A DNA stretch of 64,000 bases, taken from the NCBI RefSeq assembly GCF_000716875.1, contig NZ_JNWQ01000038.1:58776-122775 (forward strand). Direction: 5' to 3'. Source of the stretch: Streptomyces novaecaesareae (GTDB taxonomy: Bacteria; Actinomycetota; Actinomycetes; Streptomycetales; Streptomycetaceae). Position 1 is the stretch's first letter, and every line of letters starts with the position of its first letter. The notes under the pieces are model-generated. The model saw nothing but the letters and a program-made list of their open reading frames with translations, had not been told where the DNA came from and searched no databases. Both the position numbers and the translations under genes were made by a program. Shown here piece after piece: positions 45,061 to 54,025 of this stretch.

Positions 45061-45861
45061 ATGCCCGTTGTCACCGATCCGTACCTGCCCGGCACCCCGT
45101 GCTGGGTCGACCTGCTGGCGAGCGACCAGCAGGCCGCCCTCGACTTCTACCGCGACCTCTTCGGCTGGCAGGGCCAGGTCGGCCCGGCCGAGTTCGGCGG
45201 CTACTCCGTGTGCATGCTCAACGACCGGCCGGTCGCCGGGATCATGACGGCGCCCGGGCCGGAGGACCGGCCCGCGCCGCCCGTCGCCTGGACCACCTAC
45301 CTCGCCTCGGACGACGCCGACGAGAGCCACCGGGCGATCGTCGCGGCCGGCGGCACGATCCTCTACGAGCCGATGGACGTCGGCACGATCGGCCGGATGC
45401 TGGTCGCCGCCGACCCGACCGGCGCGGTGTTCGGCGTCTGGCAGGCGATGGACTTCATCGGCGCCGGCGTGGTCAACGAGCCCGGCGCACTGGTCTGGAA
45501 CGAGCTCAACACCGCCGACACCGGCGCGGCCGGCCGCTTCTACCAGCCCGCGCTCGGGCTGCGCCCGGCCACCATCCAGGGCATGGACGGCTACTTCTCG
45601 CTCAACGTCGGCGACCGCACGGTGGGCGGCATGCAGGCCATCCCCGGCTACCTGGCGCCCGGCACGCCCTCGCACTGGATGACGTACTTCTCGGTGGACG
45701 ACACCGACTCCACGGTGGACGCCCTGGTCAGGGCGGGCGGCTCGGTGATCCAGCCGCCGTTCGACCTGCAGTCCGGCCGGATGGCCGTCGTCCGGGACCC
45801 GCAGGGCGCGCTCTTCGCGGTCATCCAGGCCCCCGAGGCGCAACTGCCCGACTCCCCGTAG
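45061..45861 (+). CDS. Two-domain VOC (glyoxalase/bleomycin-resistance fold) protein
   Basis: A 266-residue protein with GGAGG 8 bases before ATG 45061. There are two tandem VOC modules at residues about 10-130 (GTPCWVDLLASDQQAALDFY to DPTGAVFGVWQ) and 140-258 (ALVWNELNTADTGAAGRFY to DPQGALFAVIQ). This arrangement is common in streptomycete VOC proteins annotated as hydroxylases or resistance-like proteins. Metal ligands are not clearly conserved. Function cannot be assigned from sequence alone. Confidence 0.88.
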   Translation: MPVVTDPYLPGTPCWVDLLASDQQAALDFYRDLFGWQGQVGPAEFGGYSVCMLNDRPVAGIMTAPGPEDRPAPPVAWTTYLASDDADESHRAIVAAGGTILYEPMDVGTIGRMLVAADPTGAVFGVWQAMDFIGAGVVNEPGALVWNELNTADTGAAGRFYQPALGLRPATIQGMDGYFSLNVGDRTVGGMQAIPGYLAPGTPSHWMTYFSVDDTDSTVDALVRAGGSVIQPPFDLQSGRMAVVRDPQGALFAVIQAPEAQLPDSP

Positions 45862-45917
45862 CCGCCCTTCCCGCGACGCGCCGCCGGGAAATGGGGGGCT
45901 TCCCCGCGGTTCCCGGG

Positions 45918-45924
45918 TAAGACT
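45918..45924 (+). promoter_or_regulatory. Candidate leaderless promoter (-10) for the HAD/GH65 operon
   Basis: TAAGACT lies 6-7 bases before ATG 45931 and no ribosome-binding site is present. This geometry places the transcript start at the ATG itself. Confidence 0.45.
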
Positions 45925-45930
45925 GCACCC

Positions 45931-46677
45931 ATGCTGGGGCTACCGGACGACATCCGCGCTTTCCTCTTCGACCTCGACGGGGTGCTCACCCAGACCGCGA
46001 AGGTGCACGCCGCGGCCTGGAAGGACACCTTCGACGCCTTCCTGCGCGCCGAATCCGCCCGCACCGGCGGGCCGTTCGTCCCCTTCGACGCCGTCATCGA
46101 CTACGACACCCACGTGGACGGCCGCCCGCGCCTCGACGGCACCCGGGCCTTTCTGCACAGCCGGGGCATCGACCTGCCCGAGGGCACCCCCGACGACCCG
46201 CCCAACTCCCGTACCGTGCAAGGGATCAGCCGGGCCAAGAACGACACCGTGCTGCGGATGATCCGCGAACAGGGCGTCCAGCCGTACCAGGGCTCGGTCG
46301 ACTACGTGCACCGGCTGCGCGCGGCCGGACTGCCCAGCGCGGTGGTCTCCTCCAGCGCCAACTGCCGCGACGTGCTGCGCGCGGCGGGCATCGAGGAGCT
46401 GTTCGACGTGATCGTGGACGGCAACGTCGCCAAGAGCGAGGGCCTGCCCGGCAAGCCCGCCCCCGACACCTACCTGTACGCGGCCCGATCCCTCGGCGTC
46501 GAGCCCGCGCACGCCGCCGTCTTCGAGGACGCGCTCGCCGGAGTCGCCTCCGGCCGGGCCGGCGGCTTCGGCGCCGTGGTCGGGGTGAACCGCACCGGCC
46601 AGGCCGCCGAACTGCGCCGCGACGGCGCCACCGTGGTCGTCGACGACCTTTCCGAGCTCCTGGGAGGGGCGGCATGA
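45931..46677 (+). CDS. Beta-phosphoglucomutase-family HAD hydrolase/mutase
   Basis: A 248-residue HAD superfamily protein. Motif I is FLFDLDGVLTQT (nucleophile and acid Asp pair), motif II is in VVSSSANC, the Lys motif is GKPAPDTYL and motif IV is VFEDALAGV. A helical cap lies between. The gene overlaps a GH65 gene by 4 bp. That pairing is the classic arrangement in which a GH65 phosphorylase releases beta-glucose-1-phosphate and this mutase converts it to glucose-6-phosphate. Translation is probably leaderless. Confidence 0.9.
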   Translation: MLGLPDDIRAFLFDLDGVLTQTAKVHAAAWKDTFDAFLRAESARTGGPFVPFDAVIDYDTHVDGRPRLDGTRAFLHSRGIDLPEGTPDDPPNSRTVQGISRAKNDTVLRMIREQGVQPYQGSVDYVHRLRAAGLPSAVVSSSANCRDVLRAAGIEELFDVIVDGNVAKSEGLPGKPAPDTYLYAARSLGVEPAHAAVFEDALAGVASGRAGGFGAVVGVNRTGQAAELRRDGATVVVDDLSELLGGAA

Positions 46678-49079
46678 GTCCTGCCGACAACTTCACGGTC
46701 GACCCGTGGCAGATCACCGAACAGGGCCTGGACCTGGCCGCGCTGGCCCGCGCCGAGTCCGTCTTCGCGCTCTCCAACGGCCACATCGGCCTGCGCGCCA
46801 ACCTGGACGAGGGCGAGCCGCACGGCCTGCCCGGCACCTACCTCAACGGTGTCTTCGAGCTCCGCCCGCTGCCGTACGGCGAGGGCGGCTACGGCTACCC
46901 GGAGTCGAGCCAGAGCGTCATCAACGTGACCAACGGCAAGATCATCCGGCTGCTGGTGGACGACGAGCCCTTCGACCTGCGCTACGGCGAACTCCTCAGC
47001 CACAAGCGCTGGTTGGACTTCCGCGAGGGGCTGCTGCACCGCGAGGCCGAGTGGACCTCCCCGGCCGGGCGGACCATCCGGGTGCGTTCCTCCCGGCTGG
47101 TCTCGCTCACCCAGCGCGCCATCGCCGCCATCGAGTACAGCGTCGAGGCGGTGGACGGCCCGGTGCGGATCGTCCTCCAGTCCGAGCTGGTCGCCAACGA
47201 GCAGCTGCCCGGCGGCCCCGAGGGCGACCCGCGCGCCGCGGCCGTCCTGGAGGCGCCGCTGCAGCCCGAGGCGCACCACGCCGGCGCCACCAAGGCCGTC
47301 CTGGTGCACCGCACCCGCTACAGCGGCATCCGGGTCGCGGCCGGGATGGACCACGTCATCGACGGCCCGGAGAGGACCGACACCGTCGCCGAGGCCGATG
47401 CCGACCAGTGCCGGATCAGCGTCACCACCGTCCTCCAACCCGGACAGCGGCTGCAGCTGACCAAGTTCATGGCCTACGGCTGGTCCGGCACCCGCTCGCT
47501 GCCCGCCGTCCGGGACCAGGTCGAGGCCGCGCTGACCGCCGCCCGGTACACCGGCTGGGACGGCCTGGTCGCCGAACAGGCCGACTTCCTGCGGGAGTTC
47601 TGGGAGACCAGCGACATCGAGATCGAGGGCGACGTCGAACTCCAGCAGGCCGTCCGGTTCGCCGTCTTCCACGTCCTGCAGGCCGGGGTGCGCAGCGAGG
47701 AACGGGCCATCCCCGCCAAGGGCCTGACCGGCCCCGGCTACGACGGGCACAGCTTCTGGGACACCGAGACCTTCGTCCTGCCGGTGCTCACCTACTGCCT
47801 GCCCGCCGCCGTCAACCAGGCCCTGCGCTGGCGGCACACCACCCTCCCGCTGGCCCGCGAGCGGGCGGCCCAACTCGGCCTGGCCGGCGCGGTGTTCCCG
47901 TGGCGGACGATCCGCGGCGAGGAGTGCTCCGGGTACTGGCCGGCCGGCACCGCCGCCTTCCACATCGGCGCCGACATCGCCGCCGCCGTCGCCCGCTACG
48001 TCCGGGCCACCGGGGACGCGGAGTTCGAGCGCGAGTACGGGCTCGAACTCCTCGTGGAGACCGCCCGGATGTGGCGCTCGCTCGGCCACCACGACGCCGC
48101 CGGGAAGTTCCGGATCGAGGGCGTCACCGGCCCCGACGAGTACAGCGCCGTCGCCGACAACAACGTCTTCACCAACCTGATGGCGCAGACCAACCTGCGC
48201 GCCGCCGCCGAGGCCGCCGTCCGGCACGCGAGCGAGGCCGCCGCCCTCGGCGTCGACACCGAGGAGACCGCCGCCTGGCGGGACGCGGCCGCCGCGATGT
48301 TCATCCCGTACGACCACGACCTCGGCGTCCACCCGCAGGCCGACGGCTTCACCGACCACCAGGTCTGGGACTTCGAGAACACCCCGCCCGAGAAGTACCC
48401 GCTGCTGCTGCACTTCCCGTACTTCGACCTGTACCGCAAGCAGGTGGTCAAGCAGGCCGACCTGGTGCTCGCCATGCAGGTCCGCGGCGACGCCTTCACC
48501 GACGAGCAGAAGGCCCGCAACTTCGCCTACTACGAGCGCCTCACCGTCCGCGACTCCTCGCTCTCCGCCTGCACCCAGGCCGTCATCGCCGCCGAGGTCG
48601 GCCAGCTCGACCTCGCGTACGACTACACGGCCGAAGCGGCCCTGATGGACCTGCACGACCTCGGCGGCAACACCCGCGACGGCCTGCACATGGCCTCGCT
48701 CGCCGGGGCGTGCATCGCCCTGGTGGCGGGCTTCGGCGGACTGCGCGACCACAACGAGACGCTCTCCTTCCGGCCCCGGCTGCCGTCCGGGCTGATGAAG
48801 CTGAGCTTCTCCCTGCTGGTGCGCGAACACCTGCTCGGCGTCCGGATCACCCACGAGGAGACGACGTACACGCTGCGCCGCGGCGAGGTCATCCACCTGC
48901 GGCACGACGGCGAGGTGGTGCAGGTCAAGGCCGGCTCGCCGGTCACCCTGCCCACCACCGCCCCGCCCGCCCAGGAGCGCTTCGCCCAGCCCCCCGGCCG
49001 CGAACCCGCCCGCCGCCAGCCCCAGGCGGGCCTGGCGGCGGGCAAGCTCGGCCAGCAGGACCACCTCGCTGCCGAGTAG
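46674..49079 (+). CDS. Glycoside hydrolase family 65 protein (disaccharide phosphorylase type)
   Basis: An 801-residue cytosolic enzyme. An N-terminal beta-sandwich (about 10-280) is followed by an (alpha/alpha)6 barrel with SFWDTETFVLP, RGEECSGYWPAGTAAFH and VTGPDEYSAVADNNVF, where Glu489 is the expected general acid. A C-terminal beta-sheet domain lies beyond about residue 690, and the tail is Ala/Pro/Gln-rich. It probably phosphorolyses an alpha-glucoside such as maltose, trehalose or kojibiose. The exact substrate cannot be read here. It is coupled to the upstream mutase gene by an ATGA overlap. Confidence 0.9.
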   Translation: MSPADNFTVDPWQITEQGLDLAALARAESVFALSNGHIGLRANLDEGEPHGLPGTYLNGVFELRPLPYGEGGYGYPESSQSVINVTNGKIIRLLVDDEPFDLRYGELLSHKRWLDFREGLLHREAEWTSPAGRTIRVRSSRLVSLTQRAIAAIEYSVEAVDGPVRIVLQSELVANEQLPGGPEGDPRAAAVLEAPLQPEAHHAGATKAVLVHRTRYSGIRVAAGMDHVIDGPERTDTVAEADADQCRISVTTVLQPGQRLQLTKFMAYGWSGTRSLPAVRDQVEAALTAARYTGWDGLVAEQADFLREFWETSDIEIEGDVELQQAVRFAVFHVLQAGVRSEERAIPAKGLTGPGYDGHSFWDTETFVLPVLTYCLPAAVNQALRWRHTTLPLARERAAQLGLAGAVFPWRTIRGEECSGYWPAGTAAFHIGADIAAAVARYVRATGDAEFEREYGLELLVETARMWRSLGHHDAAGKFRIEGVTGPDEYSAVADNNVFTNLMAQTNLRAAAEAAVRHASEAAALGVDTEETAAWRDAAAAMFIPYDHDLGVHPQADGFTDHQVWDFENTPPEKYPLLLHFPYFDLYRKQVVKQADLVLAMQVRGDAFTDEQKARNFAYYERLTVRDSSLSACTQAVIAAEVGQLDLAYDYTAEAALMDLHDLGGNTRDGLHMASLAGACIALVAGFGGLRDHNETLSFRPRLPSGLMKLSFSLLVREHLLGVRITHEETTYTLRRGEVIHLRHDGEVVQVKAGSPVTLPTTAPPAQERFAQPPGREPARRQPQAGLAAGKLGQQDHLAAE

Positions 49080-49196
49080 CCCCCGGGGGCCTGTCCTCGC
49101 GTCGCCCGTTCGGCCCACCCCGGCTGCGTCGACCCCGTCCCCGTCGGAGGGTGCAGGTGCCCAGCACAATCGGCGCCCCACCGAAGGAGTTCACTC

Positions 49197-50930
49197 GTGG
49201 CGAGCGTGGCCGAACAGATGGTGGAGGTGCTCCGGCAAGCCGGCGTGGAGCGGGTCTACGGCGTCGTCGGCGACAGCCTCAACCCCGTCGTGGACGCGAT
49301 CCGCCGGGCCGAGGGCATCAGCTGGGTGCACGTGCGCAACGAGGAGGCCGGCGCCTTCGCGGCCGCCGCCGAGGCCGAGCTCAGCGGCCGGCTGGCCGTC
49401 TGCGCCGGCTCCTGCGGCCCCGGCAACACCCACCTGATCCAGGGCCTCTACGACGCCCAGCGCAGCGGCCTGCCCGTCCTCGCGCTCGCCTCGCACATCC
49501 CGTCCGGCCAGATCGGCACCGGCTTCTTCCAGGAGACCCACCCCGAGCGGGTGTTCACCGACTGCAGCACCTGGTGCGAGATGCTCTCCACCCCCGCCCA
49601 GCTCCCCCGCCTGCTGCGGATCGCCGTCCAGCACGCGCTCGGCTCGCACGGCGTCTCGGTGCTCGCCTTCCCGGGGGACGTCGCCGCGCTGCCCGCCGCC
49701 GGGCCCACCGGCACCAGCCACTTCCTCACCGAGCAGGCCGTTGCCGCACCGCCGTGGTCACAGGTGCAGGAGCTGGCCCGGATGCTCAACGCGGCCCGCA
49801 AGGTCGCCCTGTTCTGCGGCGCCGGGGTGCGCGGGGCACACGCCGAGGTGATGGAGACCGCGCACGCCCTGAACGCGCCGATCGGGCACTCGCTGCGCGG
49901 CAAGGAGTGGATCCAGTACGACAACCCGTACGACGTCGGCATGAGCGGCCTGCTCGGCTACGGCGCCTGCCACGAGGCGCTGCACTCCGCCGACCTGGTG
50001 CTGCTGCTGGGCACCGACTTCCCGTACGACTCCTTCCTGCCGCAGGCGCACACCGTGCAGGTCGACCACGACGCGACCCGGCTCGGCCGCCGCACCGCGC
50101 TCGACCTGGCCGTCCACGGCGACGTGGCCGCCACCCTGCGGGCCGTGCTGCCGCTGCTGGACGAGAAGGAGGACCGCGCCTTCCTGGACGGCATGCTGAG
50201 GAAGCACTGCCGGGCGCTGGAGGACGTGATCGGCGCGTACACCCGGGACATCGAGCAGCACCTGCCGATCCACCCGGAGTACGTCGCCTCGGTGCTGGAC
50301 GAGGTCGCCGCCCAGGACGCGGTGTTCACCGTCGACACCGGCATGAACAACGTGTGGGCCGCCCGCTACCTGCAGCCCAACGGCCGCCGCCGGGTGATCG
50401 GCTCCTTCCTGCACGGCTCGATGGCCAACGCCCTCCCGCACGCGATCGGCGCCCAGCTCGCCTGCCCCGGGCGGCAGGTGATCGCGATGGCGGGCGACGG
50501 CGGGATCGGGATGCTGCTCGGCGAACTGCTCACCGTCGCCAAGTACCGGCTGCCGGTGAAGACCGTCGTCTTCAACAACGGCGCGCTCGGCATGATCAAG
50601 CTGGAGATGCTGGTCTCCGGCTACCCGGAGTCCGAGATCGACAACGGGGACGTGGACTACGCGGGGATCGCCCGGGCGATGGGGATCCCGGCCAAGCGGG
50701 TGGCCGAACCGGCCCGGGTCCGGGAGGTGCTCGCGGAGGCGCTGGAACGGCCGGGCCCGGCCCTGGTGGACGTGGTCACCGACCCCAACGCGCTGTCCAT
50801 CCCGCCGCGCATCACCGCCGCCCAGCTGAAGGGCTTCGCGCTGGCCGCCGGGAAGACGGTGCTCTCGGGCGGCGTCGGGCGCATGGTCGACCTGGCCCGG
50901 AGCAACCTGCGGAACATCCCGCGGCCGTGA
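49197..50930 (+). CDS. poxB: Thiamine-diphosphate-dependent pyruvate oxidase/dehydrogenase (PoxB type)
   Basis: A 577-residue enzyme starting at GTG 49197 with GAAGGAG 7 bases upstream. The PYR domain has YGVVGDSLNPVVDAI and the activating Glu in VRNEEAGAFAAAAEA. The central FAD/DHAP-like domain is at about 190-330. The PP domain has the ThDP/Mg motif GDGGIGMLLGEL ending in NN. The length and motifs match E. coli PoxB (572 aa), which oxidatively decarboxylates pyruvate to acetate and passes electrons to quinone. A 19-bp palindrome lies 26 bases after the stop. Confidence 0.88.
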   Translation: MASVAEQMVEVLRQAGVERVYGVVGDSLNPVVDAIRRAEGISWVHVRNEEAGAFAAAAEAELSGRLAVCAGSCGPGNTHLIQGLYDAQRSGLPVLALASHIPSGQIGTGFFQETHPERVFTDCSTWCEMLSTPAQLPRLLRIAVQHALGSHGVSVLAFPGDVAALPAAGPTGTSHFLTEQAVAAPPWSQVQELARMLNAARKVALFCGAGVRGAHAEVMETAHALNAPIGHSLRGKEWIQYDNPYDVGMSGLLGYGACHEALHSADLVLLLGTDFPYDSFLPQAHTVQVDHDATRLGRRTALDLAVHGDVAATLRAVLPLLDEKEDRAFLDGMLRKHCRALEDVIGAYTRDIEQHLPIHPEYVASVLDEVAAQDAVFTVDTGMNNVWAARYLQPNGRRRVIGSFLHGSMANALPHAIGAQLACPGRQVIAMAGDGGIGMLLGELLTVAKYRLPVKTVVFNNGALGMIKLEMLVSGYPESEIDNGDVDYAGIARAMGIPAKRVAEPARVREVLAEALERPGPALVDVVTDPNALSIPPRITAAQLKGFALAAGKTVLSGGVGRMVDLARSNLRNIPRP

Positions 50931-50955
50931 GGTGTGCGGCGGGGTCCTCTCGCCC

Positions 50956-51012
50956 TTTTGCCTCTGAGGCAAAAACCTTGCCTGCCTGGCAGGCCGGGTG
51001 TCCACTGGACAC
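50956..51012 (+). promoter_or_regulatory. Three consecutive palindromes upstream of and at the XRE-cupin start
   Basis: TTTTGCCTCTGAGGCAAAA (50956-50974, 9-bp arms), GCCTGCCTGGCAGGC (50980-50994, 7-bp arms) and GTGTCCACTGGACAC (50998-51012, 7-bp arms) each have a single central base. Their centres are 22 and 18 bp apart. The last ends immediately before ATG 51013. The first two share TTGCCT. They probably form an autoregulatory operator. The first could also act as a poxB terminator stem. Confidence 0.6.
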
Positions 51013-51648
51013 ATGACCACCAGCTCCACCGGCGCCCCCGCCGCAGGCGACCAGCTCGACGACCAGGAGGTCGCCGGCCTCGCCGCCCGCCTCCGCGAGC
51101 ACCGGCTCAGCAGCCGCCTCACCCTGGAGGTCGCCGCCGCGCGGGTCGGACTCTCCCCAGCGTATCTCTCCCGGCTGGAGACCGGCCGCCGGCAGCCCTC
51201 GCTGCCCGTCCTGCTCGGCCTCGCCCGCGCCTACGGCACCGCGGTGTCCGGGCTGCTCGGCGAGACCATGGCGGAGCCCGACCCGGTCGTCCGCGGCGGC
51301 GCCATCGAGCCCGGGCGGGCCGGCGGCTGGGGCTACCGCCGGGCCGGCGCCCCGGGCCGCGCCATGCAGTCCCTGCGGGTCCACGTGCCGCCGGGCCTCC
51401 AGGACGCGGTGGTCCGGGTCCACCCGGGCGAGGAATGGCTGTACGTCCTGCAGGGCGCGCTCCGCCTCACCCTCGGCGACCGCGTCCACCACCTCGCGGA
51501 GGGCGACTCCGCCCACTACGACTCGCTCACCCCGCACTGCATCGCCGCCGAGTCGGAGAGCGGCGTCGAACTGCTCTTCATCCACACCCTGCTGCAGAGC
51601 CCCGGCGGCGAACTCTGCCTCGGCGGCGGCCCCGCCGCGACCCACTGA
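51013..51648 (+). CDS. XRE-family regulator with C-terminal cupin domain
   Basis: A 211-residue cytosolic DNA-binding protein, start ATG 51013 (no ribosome site, likely leaderless; a GTG at 50998 is an alternative). The helix-turn-helix at about residues 22-78 includes LTLEVAAARVGLSPAYLSRLETG. The cupin at about 115-205 has HPGEEWLYVLQGALRLTLG and LTPHC. Such regulators sense a small ligand in the cupin. Dense palindromes over its start suggest autoregulation. It is followed by a small membrane-protein gene. Confidence 0.9.
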   Translation: MTTSSTGAPAAGDQLDDQEVAGLAARLREHRLSSRLTLEVAAARVGLSPAYLSRLETGRRQPSLPVLLGLARAYGTAVSGLLGETMAEPDPVVRGGAIEPGRAGGWGYRRAGAPGRAMQSLRVHVPPGLQDAVVRVHPGEEWLYVLQGALRLTLGDRVHHLAEGDSAHYDSLTPHCIAAESESGVELLFIHTLLQSPGGELCLGGGPAATH

Positions 51649-51683
51649 CCCACCACCGTCAGAACCCCTCGGAGGAGATCATC

Positions 51684-51878
51684 ATGGCCGATCCCACCAC
51701 CACCATCACCCCGGCCGCGGCCGGGGCCGCCGACACCGCCGCCGGCCCGAAGACCATGGACGCCGGCAAGTGGGCCAACAAGCGGGTCTACCTCCGCCTG
51801 GTGATCTACACCGCGGGCATCCACGTCTTCGCCGGCTTCATCATGCTGCTCTTCGAACTCGGCAGCCGCAACAAGTAG
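51684..51878 (+). CDS. Small single-span membrane protein
   Basis: A 64-residue protein, ATG 51684, with GGAGGAG about 6 bases upstream. A Thr/Ala-rich start is followed by KWANKRVYLRLVIYTAGIHV and one transmembrane helix ending in LLFELGSRNK. Similar small proteins accompany XRE-cupin regulators in streptomycetes (I recall the label DUF6126, unchecked). It lies 35 bp after the regulator and is probably co-transcribed. Confidence 0.75.
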   Translation: MADPTTTITPAAAGAADTAAGPKTMDAGKWANKRVYLRLVIYTAGIHVFAGFIMLLFELGSRNK

Positions 51879-51967
51879 TTCGCCCCCCAGCGGCCGCCCG
51901 CCCCCACCCCCGTAGGAGGCGGGCGGTCCCCTTTGCACCCCCGTTCGGGCCGCCTCCCTGCTCGCCC

Positions 51968-52078
51968 CCCTTCATGCCCTGCGGAGCAGCTTGCAGAGGG
52001 CCTGCAGCGCGGGCCGTCTTTCCTCCCGCCCCCTTCACGCCCTGCGCAGCAGCTCGCAGAGGGCCTGCAGTGCCGCCG
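51968..52078. repeat. Duplicated 3' end of the mocR-like gene
   Basis: A segment of about 45 bp at the 3' end of the MocR gene (52034-52078) recurs 63 bp away (51971-52013) just beyond its stop. The outer copy still reads LQALCKLLRRA-stop on the minus strand against LQALCELLRRA-stop in the gene. It looks like a short tandem duplication that shifted the terminus. Confidence 0.75.
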
Positions 52079-53477
52079 GGAACGCGTGGTCGGGTGGGGT
52101 GGCGTAGCCGATGACGAGGGCGGGTGGGGCGTCGGCGTCGGTGGGGGCGGCGAGGTGCCAGGCCAGGCCGTTGAGGGAGAGCCCGGCGGCCTGGGCGCGG
52201 GCGAGGAGTTCGGGTTCGGGGGTGGAGCCGGGCGGTAGTTGGAGGACGGCGTGCAGGCCGGCCGCGATGCCGGTGACCCGGACGTGCGGGGCGTGTTCGG
52301 CGAGGGCGGCGATCAGCTGGTCGCGGCGGCGCCGGTAGTGCAGGCGGCAGCGCCGTACGTGGCGGTCGTACGTCCCGGAGGTGATCAGTTCCGCGAGCGT
52401 CAGCTGGTCCAGGACCGGGGACATCGTGTCGGCCAGCACCTTCAGCCGGGCCACCGGTTCGACCAGGGCGTCCGGCAGGGCCAGCCAGGCCAGCCGCAGG
52501 CCCGGGGCGAGGCTCTTGGCGGCGGTCCCGGCGTACACGACCCGCTCCGGGTCGAGGGCCTGCATGGCGCCGAGCGGCTGCCGGTCGTAGCGGAACTCGC
52601 CGTCGTAGTCGTCCTCGATGACGTACCGGTCCTGTTCGCGGGCCCACCGCACCGCTTCGGCTCGCCGGTCGGCGGACAGCGGTGCGCCGGTGGGGTACTG
52701 GTGGGCGGGGGTGAGCAGGACGGCACCGGGGCGGGTGTCGAGCCGGTCGACGAGGGCGCCGTCCTCGTCCAGCGGCAGCGGGGTGGTGGTGAGTCCGGCG
52801 GCGCGGACGACGGCGTGCTGCGGCGGCAGCCCGTACTCCTCGACGGCGAGTGTGCGGGCGCCGCGGTTGCGGAGGGCGGCGCAGAGCAGGCCGAGGCCCT
52901 GGGTGACGCCGGTGCAGATGAGCAGGTGGTCGGGGTCGGTGCGGACGCCGCGGACCCGGGCGAGGTAGTGGGTGAGGGCTTGCCGGAGTTCGATCCGGCC
53001 GAGCGGGCTGCCGTAGTCGAGGGCTTCGTGCGGTGCGGTGGCGAGGGCGCGGCGGGCGGCGGCGAGCCAGGCGGTGCGGGGGAAGAGCGAGATGTCGGGC
53101 CGTCCGGACGTCAGGTCGTGCCGGGCGGCCTGCCGCTGCGGCATCGTCCGGGTGCCGGCCCGCCGGGCCGGGGCGGGCGGCTCGGGTACGGCCCGCCGGG
53201 CGACGGTGGTGCCGGAGCCCTGCCGGGAGTCGAGCCAGCCTTCGGCGGTGAGCTGGCCGTAGGCCTCGACCACGGTGTTGCGGGCGATGCCGAGGTCCTC
53301 GCCGAGGGCCCGGGAGGAGGGCAGCCGGGTGCCGGGCGCGAGCCGTCCGTCCTGGACGGCTTCGCGCAGGGCGTCCTCCAGGGCGGCCCGCAGTCCGGCA
53401 CCGGCGGCGCGCCGTTCGGTGAGGTCCAGGTGCAGGTCGCCGCCGAAGGAGGTCCAGGAGCTGGTCACGGGCCCCAT
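52035..53477 (-). CDS. MocR/PdxR-type regulator (GntR HTH fused to aminotransferase fold)
   Basis: A 480-residue protein. The winged-helix domain at about residues 25-98 (PGTRLPSSRALGEDLGIARN) is joined to a class-I aminotransferase domain with the PLP lysine in GTAAKSLAPGLRLAW and VIEDDYDGEFRY. These regulators use PLP or an aminoacyl-PLP as effector. The start at ATG 53477 lies 33 bp after the CMD-like gene on the same strand, so the two probably form an operon. No pyridoxine or amino-acid biosynthesis genes are adjacent, so the target is unknown. Confidence 0.9.
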   Translation of the reverse strand: MGPVTSSWTSFGGDLHLDLTERRAAGAGLRAALEDALREAVQDGRLAPGTRLPSSRALGEDLGIARNTVVEAYGQLTAEGWLDSRQGSGTTVARRAVPEPPAPARRAGTRTMPQRQAARHDLTSGRPDISLFPRTAWLAAARRALATAPHEALDYGSPLGRIELRQALTHYLARVRGVRTDPDHLLICTGVTQGLGLLCAALRNRGARTLAVEEYGLPPQHAVVRAAGLTTTPLPLDEDGALVDRLDTRPGAVLLTPAHQYPTGAPLSADRRAEAVRWAREQDRYVIEDDYDGEFRYDRQPLGAMQALDPERVVYAGTAAKSLAPGLRLAWLALPDALVEPVARLKVLADTMSPVLDQLTLAELITSGTYDRHVRRCRLHYRRRRDQLIAALAEHAPHVRVTGIAAGLHAVLQLPPGSTPEPELLARAQAAGLSLNGLAWHLAAPTDADAPPALVIGYATPPDHAFPAALQALCELLRRA

Positions 53478-53510
53478 TCTCGCGCGGGGAGCGGCCGCCC
53501 GGGCTTGTTG

Positions 53511-53984
53511 TCACCACGTGGTGCCGGCGGGCTCCTCGATGGTGGTGTTGATGCGGTTGAAGAGGTTGGTGAGTCCGATCATCAGGATGATCGCGGAGAG
53601 CTGTTCCTCGGTGAAGTGGTCGGTGGCGGCGTCCCAGACCGGGTCCGGGACGGCCTTGCCCGAGCGGTCGGCGATCCGGGTGGCGGCCTCGGCGAGTTCG
53701 AGGGCGGCGCGCTCCTCGTCGGTGAAGAACGGTGCCTCCCGCCAGGCGGCCACCGCGTGCAGCCGTTCGTCGGTCTCGCCGTGCCGCTTGGCGCCCTGGA
53801 CGCCCGAGAACACGCAGGCGCTGCAGCCGTTGATCTGACTCACCCGCAGGTGGACCAGCTCCAGGAGCTGCGGGGCGACGCCGCCCCGGTACATGGCCTG
53901 GTAGATGGTCTGGATGCCCTTGGTCGCGTCCGGCAGGACCATGGCGGGGTTCTTCATGCGGGCAGTAGTCTGGGTGGTGGTCAC
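53511..53984 (-). CDS. Carboxymuconolactone decarboxylase/AhpD-family protein next to ECF41 sigma factor
   Basis: A 157-residue all-helical protein, start GTG 53984 with AGGAG 7 bases upstream. The CxxC active-site motif is in QINGCSACVFSG. The His found three residues after the second Cys in many AhpD proteins is absent. It is divergent from an ECF41-type sigma gene, and such sigma factors are typically encoded beside carboxymuconolactone decarboxylases, oxidoreductases or epimerases. The promoter between them matches the ECF41 consensus, so this gene is the likely direct target. Possible peroxidase/disulfide-reductase activity. Confidence 0.88.
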   Translation of the reverse strand: MTTTQTTARMKNPAMVLPDATKGIQTIYQAMYRGGVAPQLLELVHLRVSQINGCSACVFSGVQGAKRHGETDERLHAVAAWREAPFFTDEERAALELAEAATRIADRSGKAVPDPVWDAATDHFTEEQLSAIILMIGLTNLFNRINTTIEEPAGTTW

Positions 53985-54025
53985 CGGGGGCTCCTCTTTC
54001 GTCGGTTAGCGTCCCTCATCGAACC

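Noticed and set aside
53637..53838. Possible small genes on the plus strand around 53.3-53.8 kb
   Set aside because: They lie inside the well-supported CMD-like gene in another frame.
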